In this document: in pieces, positions 44,796 to 55,000 of the stretch
How positions within the stretch are numbered: position 1 is the first letter of the stretch
How the letters are laid out: each line of letters starts with the position of its first letter
Assembly: GCA_016720635.1 (NCBI GenBank)
Contig: JADKKF010000013.1
Location: 62,001 to 126,000 of the forward strand
Direction of reading: 5' to 3'
DNA length: 64,000 nucleotides
Source of the DNA: Saprospiraceae bacterium
Lineage (GTDB): Bacteria > Bacteroidota > Bacteroidia > Chitinophagales > Saprospiraceae
The notes under the pieces: model-generated
Told to the model about the DNA's origin: nothing
The model's input: only the letters and a program-made list of their open reading frames with translations
Database searches by the model: none
Position numbers and translations under genes: made by a program

Positions 44796-46898
44796 GTGTT
44801 TATTTTTTTGTTAAATAACACAAATTCTAATGCACAGAACAATCCTTCAGAATTAAGTAAAACTTTCGATTATAACGCACTTGATTTTGCACTCCAAAAA
44901 TATTGGAAATTAGACCAACCTCAAGATGAAGCCGAGTGGGATAAATGGTGGTTGGCTGCTCAAGCAAAAGGCGACAATGCACTTGCAGAAAAAATACTAA
45001 GTGCTTATCAGGGAGCTAAAGGACAGAGCGACAAAATATCCTTGTGGAAAGCAACTATCGCTCAAAACAAAGGTAAATACATCGATGCAAAGGCGTGGCT
45101 GGAACAAATTTCTAACAATAAAGATGAGAAATATTACAGCCTGGTTTCTAGCATTTTATTTTCATTAAAAAATGATTACGATAGCCCTCAAAATAAAATT
45201 AAAACCCTGAAAACTCCAATTCCAGGACAATCAAGGATAAAAATAGCTGCCTTCAAAAACAAAATACAATATAAAGTTTTTAACCTCCCTGAAAAAACTG
45301 GAGATACTATTTTTGAGAATAACCTACAAATTGGTACGGACCAAATAGCTATGTTCAACCAATCATTGATGGATTATTCTAAAAATGAGATTCTGAATAA
45401 AGTCGTATTTTGTTCAACAGAATTTGACCCAAATTGGCGTCCACCTTACGCTTATTCATCCAAATCTAGGCTCTATGAAGCTTCTATTATTGGAGAAGGA
45501 GCTTATGTCAATGTAAAACCCATACCTTTTAGTTTAGGACAATACTGCGATTTGTCCCCAAGCATTTCTCCAGACGGTCAATATCTATATTTCAGCTCCA
45601 ACAGACCTGAAAGCGTTGGTGGGTTTGATATTTATAGAAGCAAAAACAGTCAAGGATTTTGGTTGCCACCAGTGAGGCTGGATAAGACCATAAATACCAA
45701 AGGAAATGAATTGAGTCCCTTTTTCATGAACGATCAGTTGTATTTTTCTAGTGATTTTCATGCAGGATTTGGAGGATTGGATATTTTTTCTTCCCAATTT
45801 AGTGCAAACGAATTTCAAGCCCCCGTAAATCTAGGAAAGCCGATCAACACAGAGAAGGACGAATGGTCCTATACCATAGATGGTCCTAGTTTAAGAGGGT
45901 ATTGGAACAGCAATAGAAATCCAAATCAAAATTGTCAGATTTATTTTCATCAAAAAAAGCAAAAACAAATCCAATTCACGGTAAAAGACCTAGAAACTAA
46001 TCTTCCAATTGGGGGAGCTTTGATTGATCTTAGCAGATGCAACCTCCCGAGTCAAATAACAGATGAAAATGGAATTTATAAGCTTGATCTTCCAGATTTG
46101 ATCGATGGGATCGTTGCCATCCAACGACGCGGATATTCTAATATCGAGATTAAACTGAATGCGCAAGAGTTAAAATCAGATTTTAAAACCTTCGATTTAA
46201 GACTGAGAAGAAGCAAGAAATTGGATGAAGGAATTGTTTTAGACAGCTTGACATCAAAGCCGGTTCATGGGGCTTATGTAGTGGCTATCAATACAGGCGA
46301 TGGAGAATACGATGAGACTTATACTGACCATGACGGAAAATTTAGGACCTGGATACTCCCTGGATACGAGCACAAGATTATCATCTCAAAAACGGGATAT
46401 CAAAGAAATCTCACTAGGGTTCGAAAATCTGATGAAATCAGCAATTCCCTAAATAGGACGATACATTTAGTTCCTGGCGCTAACGTTTTTATCCAAGAAG
46501 AAGTTGAAATAAATACATATTTAAAAGAAAAAACAGAATTGCAAGAGGCTGTCCAAGATAGCATCGAAGCGGCTTCTATGCTAAAAAATAATATGACCCG
46601 AATAGATACCTCGGCCTCAGAAATTACATTTACCAGTGGAAAATTGATCCAGGTTGTAACTCATCTTAATGAAAATTTTAAGCCAGAAATGGCCAATCAG
46701 TTTTTGGATTTTGGCTTAGTATATTTTAAACAAGATGCAAAATATACGCGCATTTATATTGAAGAATTGCCCTCGTCTTCCAATGAATTACCATTGTTGA
46801 TTCAATTGCGAAAAAATAACTATCCAGATGCTTTTTACTACAAAATTTTAACTCCAGAAAAATTCATTCGTTTGATACCAAAGGTAGGTAAGAAATGA
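44796..46898 (+). CDS. PD40 (WD40-like beta-propeller) and CarboxypepD_reg surface protein
   Basis: 700 residues, read from GTG 44796; no ATG exists in frame before the mature region, so the start is uncertain. The N-terminus has a short hydrophobic stretch then NSNAQ, a likely signal cleavage site. Helical TPR-like part (about 30-130); PD40 propeller with SPSISPDGQYLYFSSNRPES and YFSSDFHAGFGGLDIF; then two carboxypeptidase-regulatory-like domains (TDENGIYKLDLPD, TDHDGKFRTWILPG). This is the domain order of the T9SS-linked PorE-type proteins, but the C-terminal OmpA domain is missing. Confidence 0.78.
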   Translation: MFIFLLNNTNSNAQNNPSELSKTFDYNALDFALQKYWKLDQPQDEAEWDKWWLAAQAKGDNALAEKILSAYQGAKGQSDKISLWKATIAQNKGKYIDAKAWLEQISNNKDEKYYSLVSSILFSLKNDYDSPQNKIKTLKTPIPGQSRIKIAAFKNKIQYKVFNLPEKTGDTIFENNLQIGTDQIAMFNQSLMDYSKNEILNKVVFCSTEFDPNWRPPYAYSSKSRLYEASIIGEGAYVNVKPIPFSLGQYCDLSPSISPDGQYLYFSSNRPESVGGFDIYRSKNSQGFWLPPVRLDKTINTKGNELSPFFMNDQLYFSSDFHAGFGGLDIFSSQFSANEFQAPVNLGKPINTEKDEWSYTIDGPSLRGYWNSNRNPNQNCQIYFHQKKQKQIQFTVKDLETNLPIGGALIDLSRCNLPSQITDENGIYKLDLPDLIDGIVAIQRRGYSNIEIKLNAQELKSDFKTFDLRLRRSKKLDEGIVLDSLTSKPVHGAYVVAINTGDGEYDETYTDHDGKFRTWILPGYEHKIIISKTGYQRNLTRVRKSDEISNSLNRTIHLVPGANVFIQEEVEINTYLKEKTELQEAVQDSIEAASMLKNNMTRIDTSASEITFTSGKLIQVVTHLNENFKPEMANQFLDFGLVYFKQDAKYTRIYIEELPSSSNELPLLIQLRKNNYPDAFYYKILTPEKFIRLIPKVGKK

Positions 46899-47033
46899 TG
46901 TTTTTTGTATTAATACGAAAGCTCAAATGTTCTGAAATAGGTATATTGTCAGGGTTGGATTAAAATCATTTGTAAAACTCAGAGCAGGGATAGATTGATT
47001 TAAAATTTAAATATTTAATTAGAATAAAATAGA

Positions 47034-48911
47034 ATGCCAAAGCAGGTAACATTATTTATAAAACGGTTATTACCACTTTTAATTCTTTATTTCCTTTTTA
47101 GAATATTATTTATTTTGTTAAATAATAATCTCTTGCATGTTTACAATATAAAAGATTGGATTTGGATATTACTCGGTGGGATTCGATTTGATATTTCAGG
47201 GGCATTGTACACGATGAGTGTCCTTGCATTAAGCCACCTAGTCTGGTATAGAGGATTGTTGAAAGGCTGGTTTCACCAAATATTAAAATTCATATATGCC
47301 TTCAGCAACACGCTCTTTTTTATGTTGAGTTTGATGGATTTATTTTATTTCAAATTCAATTTAAAAAGGTCAGGTTGGGATGCCTTAGTTTCACTTGGAA
47401 ATGTAAGCGCCGAACTCAAAATACAAATGCTCAAAGAGTACTGGTTTTTACCCATTGTTGTGATTTTATTGTACTGGTTTTTTGGCAAATTATATGATCG
47501 ATATGCACCCAAAGAATATGTCCCCCAATCATGGTACAAACAGTTGATAGGAGCCTTAATCATCATTGGATTATTTTTAATTGGTGTGCGTGGAGGGGTT
47601 CAATTGAGGCCCTTAGATGAAAATGTTGCATTCCAATATGCAGAATCAAAGCACGTACCCGCTGTTTTGAACACTCCGCTGGTTCTCTTGACCTCCATGA
47701 CTAGACCAGGGCTCGACCCAGTAAACTTTTTTACAGACCAAAGATGCAATGAATTGTATCCCATGGTCCAACAATACAAACCAAAATTTGAAAATAAACG
47801 CAATATAGTATTTATCATCATGGAAGGTTGTAGCCAAGAATGGTTACAAACTTTCAATCCAAAAGCCAAATCGGTGATGCCTTTTTTGGATAGCTTGGCT
47901 TTAAAAAGTAGCATCTGGACCAATATGTATTCCAATGCCAAAAGATCTGCTGAAGGGATAACAGCGATTTTAACATCTATTCCTGCGCTCATGGAAGCTC
48001 CCTTTCCATTGTCAATATACCAGGCAAACCAAGTAGAGGGAATTGGAAAAATGGCTAAAAATCAAGGCTATGCCACATACTTTAGCCACGGGGCTCACAA
48101 AGGGTCTTTAGGGCTAGAACATCTCGCCAAACAGGCTGGTTTCGAAAAAACGCATTGCATGGATGATTACCCAAATAAGGGAGATTATGATGGAACTTGG
48201 GGCATTTGGGACGAGCCATATTTTCATTTTTTCTTAAGAGAAACCTCAAAATTACCAGAGCCTTTTCTAGCAACAATTTTCACGCTTAGCAGTCACCATC
48301 CATATGTATTGCCACCGGGTATAAAATCAAATCCGAAATTAAATGAGGTTGAAAATACATTTTCTTATTTGGATTTTTCGTTAAAATCATATTTTAGTGA
48401 AGCTCAAAAACAATCTTGGTATCAACAGAGTATTTTCATCATTCTATCTGATCACTCCACTCCTACTGCCGATCCAATTTTTGGAACTGCAATTGGTTCT
48501 TATAGAATTCCGTTATTGGTATTTGATCCCCAAAACCCAAACCCAAATGTTCAGAAACAATTAGCCCAACAAATCGATATTTTGCCATTAATGGCCAAAT
48601 TTGTAGGATATACGGAGCCTATCCTAAGCTTTGGTAAAGATCCAGAAGATTTAACAAAAAGCTGGGCTTATAACTTTCAATCAGGGAATTTCAGGTTTAT
48701 CACAGACAGCCTATGGTATATTTCTGACAATAATATGGAATTAAAAGAAATATTTGATGCTAAAAAAGACCCAAAAATGCAGAAAAATATTATTGAAAAG
48801 CAAAAAAAGGAAAAAAATGCAAAAGCTCTTGACATCATGAAAGCTATACGACAACAATACAATAACCGAATGCGCCAAAACAAGTGCAACTATGATAAGA
48901 ATGAAAATTAG
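47034..48911 (+). CDS. LTA-synthase-like sulfatase/phosphatase-fold membrane enzyme
   Basis: 625 residues. Five membrane helices (about 1-190) are followed by an extracytoplasmic sulfatase-fold domain. Metal and catalytic residues are visible: FIIMEGCSQEW (Glu264), AKRSAEGITAIL (Ser305 in the Thr/Ser nucleophile position) and ILSDHSTPTA. In Gram-negatives such proteins transfer phosphoglycerol or phosphoethanolamine onto lipid A or glycans; the donor is unknown here. The serine where LtaS has threonine is notable. Single gene, followed by the asparaginase gene. Confidence 0.85.
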   Translation: MPKQVTLFIKRLLPLLILYFLFRILFILLNNNLLHVYNIKDWIWILLGGIRFDISGALYTMSVLALSHLVWYRGLLKGWFHQILKFIYAFSNTLFFMLSLMDLFYFKFNLKRSGWDALVSLGNVSAELKIQMLKEYWFLPIVVILLYWFFGKLYDRYAPKEYVPQSWYKQLIGALIIIGLFLIGVRGGVQLRPLDENVAFQYAESKHVPAVLNTPLVLLTSMTRPGLDPVNFFTDQRCNELYPMVQQYKPKFENKRNIVFIIMEGCSQEWLQTFNPKAKSVMPFLDSLALKSSIWTNMYSNAKRSAEGITAILTSIPALMEAPFPLSIYQANQVEGIGKMAKNQGYATYFSHGAHKGSLGLEHLAKQAGFEKTHCMDDYPNKGDYDGTWGIWDEPYFHFFLRETSKLPEPFLATIFTLSSHHPYVLPPGIKSNPKLNEVENTFSYLDFSLKSYFSEAQKQSWYQQSIFIILSDHSTPTADPIFGTAIGSYRIPLLVFDPQNPNPNVQKQLAQQIDILPLMAKFVGYTEPILSFGKDPEDLTKSWAYNFQSGNFRFITDSLWYISDNNMELKEIFDAKKDPKMQKNIIEKQKKEKNAKALDIMKAIRQQYNNRMRQNKCNYDKNEN

Positions 48912-48957
48912 AAATCCTAATAATATTTTTAACTTTGCCTTATAAATAATTTATGCG

Positions 48958-49455
48958 ATGATTCAACTGTTTGTTACTGGCGGGACTTTTGATAAAGAAT
49001 ACAATCTTATAACTGGTGAATTATTTTTCAAAGACAGTCATTTGCCAGAAATGATCAATAAAGGGCGATGCACGTTGGATATTGATGTGAAAACCTTGAT
49101 GATGATAGACAGTCTCGCGATGACGCCAGAGGATATGGATATTATCGTCCATAATTGCAAAAAATCACCAGCAGACAAAATAATTCTAACCCATGGAACC
49201 GATCGTATGGTTAGGACAGCCGAAGTTTTGGCACAAGCTAATATTGACAAAACCATCGTCTTGACAGGGGCCATGATTCCTTATGCCTTCGGAAATTCAA
49301 GCGACGGATTTTTTAATCTCGGATCAGCACTCGCCTTCGTGCAAACGCTAGATACGGGGGTATATATCGTGATGAATGGCCGATATTTTGATTGGGACAA
49401 GGTTCAGAAAAATAAGCAAACAGGCAATTTTGAAGAAATCATTTTACCTATATAG
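48958..49455 (+). CDS. Short asparaginase-domain protein (N-terminal domain only)
   Basis: 165 residues. It matches the N-terminal domain of bacterial L-asparaginases: VTGGTFDKEY (Thr10 nucleophile), THGTDRMVRTAEV (Thr81-Asp82) and VLTGAMIP. The C-terminal domain of full-length (about 330-residue) asparaginases is absent, and the frame closes naturally. It is probably a shorter family member, not a broken gene, as this form is recurrent in Bacteroidota. Enzyme activity is uncertain. Confidence 0.85.
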   Translation: MIQLFVTGGTFDKEYNLITGELFFKDSHLPEMINKGRCTLDIDVKTLMMIDSLAMTPEDMDIIVHNCKKSPADKIILTHGTDRMVRTAEVLAQANIDKTIVLTGAMIPYAFGNSSDGFFNLGSALAFVQTLDTGVYIVMNGRYFDWDKVQKNKQTGNFEEIILPI

Positions 49456-49461
49456 TCTCAT

Positions 49462-50340
49462 TTAATTGCCAATGAGGATATAATGGTTTTCATCCAACTT
49501 TTCCATTCTGGTGATGGAGATTAATCCCCAATTTTGACCATCCAAAATCATTTTCCATCCTTCATAAGCATCAAGTTTGGATTCATATATTTTGTTGTCT
49601 GCACTCACCCAAATTTTATTTTGATGCGGAAATATAAAATCCTCGCCTTTCATGAACATTGACTTAATGGTTTCAACTTGTTTTGTCCTAAAATTCCATT
49701 TTTTCAGAACCCAATCTGTCGTAGGATTTTTTTGAATGTACCAGACATCCTTTGTATCGCTGGTTTTGATACAGCGTCCTATTTGATGATCTATCTTTTC
49801 AGTCTTCTTGGTTTTGAAATTATACAGAACCAATTCGTGAGGCTCTGCTACAAGGAACAAGGCGACCAATTCAGGATCAATAAAACTATAATATCCTATA
49901 TTCTTTAAGCTGGGAATCATATTATAACCCTTTGAAGATCTATCCGCAGGATACGCCCACAGAAACTGATCGCTTTTGTTATTTTCCACTCTAACACAGG
50001 TTAAAATTTCTGTACCTTTTAGCCACTGAGGCGAATATTCAGATTGGGTCGTGGCTGTTATTCTTTGCAAGGTTTTGTGTGGAAAATTCAACGCATAAAT
50101 ATCAGTATTTAAAGTGTCAAGTTTTTGGTTAGCTGTATATAATAAAACTGAGTCCTTAGCATAGAAAGGCTGATTATTATAATAACCAATATTGTGATTG
50201 TCGATAAGTGAAATAGAGGTGACTTTTGACGAAAGACCGACGGTCTCAAAAGTGGCTAAATATACGTTCTGAATAGGAATTTGGCTACCTAAAGAGGAGA
50301 TAATAAGGTGAAAATTGAAAAAAAATAAAAAATATTTCAT
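49462..50340 (-). CDS. Exported protein, TolB/WD40-like propeller fragments
   Basis: 292 residues with a signal peptide (about 1-20, ending SLGSQ). The rest has propeller-like repeats: DIYALNFPHKTLQRITATTQSE, YSPQWLKGTEILTCVRVEN and DTKDVWYIQKNPTTDWVLKKW (each quoted in part), as in TolB/DPP4-type beta-propellers. I do not recognise a specific family. It is convergent with the asparaginase gene, 7 bases apart. Confidence 0.6.
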   Translation of the reverse strand: MKYFLFFFNFHLIISSLGSQIPIQNVYLATFETVGLSSKVTSISLIDNHNIGYYNNQPFYAKDSVLLYTANQKLDTLNTDIYALNFPHKTLQRITATTQSEYSPQWLKGTEILTCVRVENNKSDQFLWAYPADRSSKGYNMIPSLKNIGYYSFIDPELVALFLVAEPHELVLYNFKTKKTEKIDHQIGRCIKTSDTKDVWYIQKNPTTDWVLKKWNFRTKQVETIKSMFMKGEDFIFPHQNKIWVSADNKIYESKLDAYEGWKMILDGQNWGLISITRMEKLDENHYILIGN

Positions 50341-50439
50341 TTTAAAAATAAATTTTTATGCAAAATAATCTAGAAATAACCGATAATTTGTACATTTAGG
50401 CTAAATAATTATTAAATACCCATAAAATAGATTTTTATT

Positions 50440-50844
50440 ATGATGAATGAGCACATTAGTAGCGTAATGAGTACTAAACTGTACACTGTTAATATTGGAG
50501 ACACCTTGGAGGCCGTGCATGCCATACTTTCAACTAAACGTATTCATCATATACCCGTTTTGGACGGTAAAAGATTGGCTGGTATCATAACTACCCACGA
50601 TTTGTATAAATTAAATTTGCCATTCTCTGAGTATCCAAAAGTGAAAGTAACTGATATAATGACTCCAAAAGTTGCTACTTTATACCCAGATGACAAAGTC
50701 GGATCCGCTGCTGAGTTATTTCTAGAGAATCTCTTCCACGCAGTGCCAATCGTCGATGCAGATCACAATTTGATTGGAATCATCACTACTTTTGATTTCA
50801 TCAAATATGAACACAGAAAAGAATATCCAAACCAAAATTTATAA
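50440..50844 (+). CDS. CBS-domain protein
   Basis: 134 residues consisting of two CBS repeats (about 7-60 and 73-127): SVMSTKLYTVNIGDTLEAVH, HIPVLDGKRLAGIITTHDL, then IMTPKVATLYPDDKVGSA and GIITTFDFIKYE. Paired CBS domains bind adenine nucleotides and act as regulatory sensors. No catalytic domain is fused; the partner is not evident. Confidence 0.92.
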   Translation: MMNEHISSVMSTKLYTVNIGDTLEAVHAILSTKRIHHIPVLDGKRLAGIITTHDLYKLNLPFSEYPKVKVTDIMTPKVATLYPDDKVGSAAELFLENLFHAVPIVDADHNLIGIITTFDFIKYEHRKEYPNQNL

Positions 50845-50870
50845 GAGATTGGATAATTATATTAATTGGG

Positions 50871-51182
50871 TCAGAGTTCAATATCAGAAAGTGATTTTTG
50901 TAAAACTTTGACCCAATTTTCTGCTTCTTTTAATTGGTCAAAATTAACACTACTTGCAACTATCTGACCGTTTTTTGCTTTAATGTTAAAATAATATTTG
51001 TGCTTATGGGTTTCTTGGATATCATAAGAATTCTTTGATATTCCATTGCTTTTTACTGAAGAAATTCCATTTTTGCAATTAGCCTTATTAGTGTAAGTTT
51101 CGCTTTTAATTATTTCTTGTCCCGATGATATCAATCTAAACCTAAAAGATCCATCTCTTTCTTTAAAAATTTCAAAATTCAT
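50871..51182 (-). CDS. YegP-like DUF1508 protein
   Basis: 103 residues made of two DUF1508 repeats: FEIFKERDGSFRFRLISSGQ with YTNKANCKNGISSVKSN, and KYYFNIKAKNGQIVASS with FDQLKEAENWVKVL. Small, widespread family of unknown function. It lies downstream of cmk on the same strand (69 bases). Confidence 0.88.
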   Translation of the reverse strand: MNFEIFKERDGSFRFRLISSGQEIIKSETYTNKANCKNGISSVKSNGISKNSYDIQETHKHKYYFNIKAKNGQIVASSVNFDQLKEAENWVKVLQKSLSDIEL

Positions 51183-51251
51183 AGCAATTTCTTTTGTATT
51201 CGTTAGACTTCTTAAAGTCCTAAGAGTAACAAAATTTAAACTATAAAATAA

Positions 51252-51926
51252 TTAATCTAAAAGCTTTTTTTTGATTAAATGTAAAACAAAACTATGTTGT
51301 TCTTCGCGTGACATATAACTATTGTCCAATAAAATGGCATCTGGCGCCTGCATCAGAGGGCTATCTTCTCGGGTACTATCGATTTTGTCTCGGGATAGCA
51401 AATTAGTTTTGATCGCCTCTAGATCTATATCAATATTAGCGCTTTTTAATTCATCGAATCTTCTTTTAGCACGGATATCTGGCTCCGCCGTCAGAAACAA
51501 TTTTAGTTCGGCATCTTTTATAACAACCGTCCCAATATCTCTTCCGTCCATCACCACTCCTTTAGCCGCCGCCAATTTTTTTTGCTGTTCGACCATTTTT
51601 TTTCGAATAGAAGGGATAGCACTAATTTCACTAACTCGGTCTGAAACCGTCATTTTCCTAATTTCAGCTTCGACGTTAACCCCATTCAACAGCGTAAATT
51701 TCCCATTGGGAGTAACAGAAAAATCTATGTCTATGTGCTCCAGGGCTGCTAATACCTCAGGTTCTGATTCGATATTTACCTCATTTTGAATAAAATATAA
51801 AGTAACCGCTCGGTACATGGCACCTGAGTCGATGTATAAATATCCTAATGATTTGGCTAAATCTTTGGCTAATGTGCTCTTCCCACAAGAAGAATAACCG
51901 TCTATGGCAACGTTGATTTTTTTCAC
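51252..51926 (-). CDS. cmk: Cytidylate kinase
   Basis: 224 residues when started at GTG 51926 (KKINVAIDGYSSCGKST). That start gives the normal family length; the frame is open to ATG 52061 and would add a 45-residue extension (MSLIKVCPRNLIGV) that looks unlike Cmk. Motifs are the P-loop GYSSCGKST, IDSGAMYRAVT (CMP site), VVMDGRDIGTVV and AKRRFDEL. It phosphorylates CMP and dCMP. The gene lies downstream of the SprB adhesin by about 165 bases on the same strand. Confidence 0.9.
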   Translation of the reverse strand: MKKINVAIDGYSSCGKSTLAKDLAKSLGYLYIDSGAMYRAVTLYFIQNEVNIESEPEVLAALEHIDIDFSVTPNGKFTLLNGVNVEAEIRKMTVSDRVSEISAIPSIRKKMVEQQKKLAAAKGVVMDGRDIGTVVIKDAELKLFLTAEPDIRAKRRFDELKSANIDIDLEAIKTNLLSRDKIDSTREDSPLMQAPDAILLDNSYMSREEQHSFVLHLIKKKLLD

Positions 51927-52092
51927 TGAAAAGTTAATTTTTGAAGGACGCTTTTCAGACCACGAAGGAACGCCATTTTGAGCAAACTTCCAATTAATTT
52001 TATAGATTTCTTTCAGGGAAACTCCAATTAAGTTTCTTGGGCAAACCTTAATCAGTGACATAGTTCGCTCCTGTTGTTCCTATACCTTTTAT

Positions 52093-55000
52093 TTATCTAT
52101 TGATAATCAAGCTTTTAAATATTCTCATGTTTCTTGTATTCACAAAGTGGAGGTAATAAATACCATTTGGCAAATCCAAAGTATATTCACACGAAGGAAA
52201 ATTAAATTTCAGATCAGACAAAACTTTCACGCCAATAGAAGAATACACTTCGATCTTAGAAATGTCATAAGACCTCACATTATCTTCAAAGTAAATTGTA
52301 AACGAGCCTCTGTTTGGCAAAGGGAAAATCGAGATGGATTTTTGTAAATCCAATTCTTCTTTTGTAGCTGTGGAAAGCGGCAAAAATATAGAAACCACCT
52401 CTCTACAACCTTTTGAATCCAAAACCGTCAACCAATATTGGCCACTGCTTAAATTAATAGCTCTAGCGTTTTGTTGATTGTTGGCTCCCATATCCCATTG
52501 ATAAAAATATGTTGGTGTTCCTCCTGTAACCTGAGCTTCTACCCATCCATTGTTCTGTCCTATATTAGGTTTATTCAATGCAAATGAAATCTTCATTGAG
52601 TCTGGCGATGTAATCGGGATATTGGGGGTAGAAAACAAACAGCCTAAACCATCAGTTATAGTGCATTTATATTGTCCACCAGCTAAGTTATAAATATCTT
52701 CAGCAACAGCCCCATTGGTCCATATGTATCGGTAAGGCAACACCCCGCCATCGATTCGTAAGTCTATAAATCCATCCTGTGAGTAGTAACAATTAGGGTT
52801 AGACAATCTTCTGATTTGATAACTAATAGGGGAATCAGGACCGTTGATAGATATATTGGTAAGTTGACCTGTACAACCTTTGCCATCCGTAACAGTCAGT
52901 GCATAAATACCCCTGTTGATATTCTTCAGCGTATCATTAAAAATTGATTTGACGACATTACGGCCACTATTCCAATGAAAATTCAAAGGCAAAGTTCCAG
53001 AAGAAGAAACAGCGACAAATGTGTTCAAATCCCCGTAGCAAATCGCATTTTTTCTATCTAGAACTTGTACTGAAAGTCCCTGATTCAAAAGTCTAATCTC
53101 AATCGGATAAATATATTCTTTACACCCCAGTCTATCTATAGCATTGATACCATAACTACCCGCTGGAACTCCTCGCAACACTGAATCTTGAACCCCATTG
53201 GTCCACTGATACCTTATTGGCTGATATCCACCGACTGCCCTTACTTTTACATAACCGTCTTGGGATAACTGGCAGGCTACATCATGAATCGAATCTATAA
53301 AAATCTGAATATTGGGCGTTTCTCCGATACGAATATTATTAAGAGTGGCTGTGCAACCATTGGCATCAAAGACTTTGACAGTATAATCACCAGCTCCGAT
53401 ATTGATTAAGTTTTTTGTAACGTAAGACTTATCAGCGTCAGTCCAAATAAAGGAATAAGGGGCCGTACCTCCTGTCCCATCCACAAAAATAGCTCCATTA
53501 TTTTTACCTTGGCATACTACGGGATCTATTCCCAATAGTTTAATTTTCAGTGTATCTGGGCCCGTTATAGTATATTCCCGCTTTATATGGCATTCATCTG
53601 CATCATAAATTGTAACAGAATAAGTTCCAGGATGAAGCGGTTGATTGGTTTGGCTGATGAAATTATTACTCCACCAATAGGTATAGGGGGCGGTACCACC
53701 AAAAGCAGATAATTTTATAGAACCATTGCCATGTCCAACACAAGTGACTGGCCTATAATCAAGTACTTGTACGTCCATACTCCTAGTAGTTGGAACTACA
53801 ATATTTGACATCACTTCTTTACAACCCAAATTATCAAATACTGTGACCGTGTACATGCCATCGGAAATTGCTTGGAGATATGGCCAAGACTGTCCTGAAC
53901 TCCAGAAAAAACTGGTATTGTTGGAACCAATTGTTGTCGTCACAGAGATTTCTCCATCTTTTCTACCTGAGCAGCTAGAAGGTTTTATAAAATTGACCGT
54001 GATAGCGAATGAGCTTACCAGGTTTACGGTAAAGACTTCAGTTAAAATTTTACATCCCGAAGCATCTGTGATGGTCGCTTGATAATCTCCAGCCTTTAGT
54101 TGCGATATCCTATTTCCACCTACATTATTATTCCAAGCTACTAGATATGGAGGAGTACCGAACATTGGCTGAATTTCAACCACACCTCTTTTCAAGCCAT
54201 CGCAGGTTTCATTAATAAAATTTACGGTAGCATACGTAAGATTGCTACCATCGTCATCGGCCATCCCATTACAATTTTCATCAATCAAATTACACTGAAC
54301 TTCAGTTCTGTTGGGTCTGATAAGACTGTTGTTGTCGTCACAATCTAGCGCATTGGCGACATAGTTCTGTGGAGGAGTCGTCAGGCAAGATCTAAGGGTA
54401 TCAATTGCATCTCCGTATGTATCCCTATCCTTGTCCTTGAAGTAAATATAAGTATCTTCTACCACCGTGGTATTTTTGTATATATAAATGTCATCCAATG
54501 CTATGTCGCCCAGCGCATTGTCTCCTGTAATCCCGACAAATCGCACTTGAACTATTTGTCCAATATAAGATTGCAAATTGATAAACTGCTTGTACCATGC
54601 ATATCCTTGTTCTCCTTGCTTGGACCACAAGGACGTCCAAGTCCACCCTTCATCTATAGAAATCTCGACATTCAGTGAATTGACCCCAGCGCCGAACATA
54701 AAATAATAAAAAGATAAATGGCAGTTTCCAATATTGGGCCTCAACAAAAAACATTGCGAAACTAAGGATGCCCTTTTACCATTTTGACAGGCTGGATCTC
54801 TGGTCTCTAAAAATATATACTTGCCTCGACCCCTTCGATCATTTTGAGGACCAGTATTGACCGAATTCGGTTGTGTAGCATCAGTAACAAGCCATTCTGT
54901 GTCATCACCCGCGGCATTTTTCCAAAATCCAACTAAATTACAAGCTACCCCACATTCATTAGTGCATAAGCTCTCTGCTTCAAAATCACTATCTATAGCG

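Noticed and set aside
48958..49455. Treating the 165-residue asparaginase as a truncated pseudogene
   Set aside because: The frame is clean, the catalytic motifs are intact, and this one-domain form recurs in Bacteroidota; no second-half remnant follows.
51322..51789. A 155-codon open frame opposite cmk
   Set aside because: Antisense to well-supported Cmk motifs and Ser/Ile-rich; a shadow.
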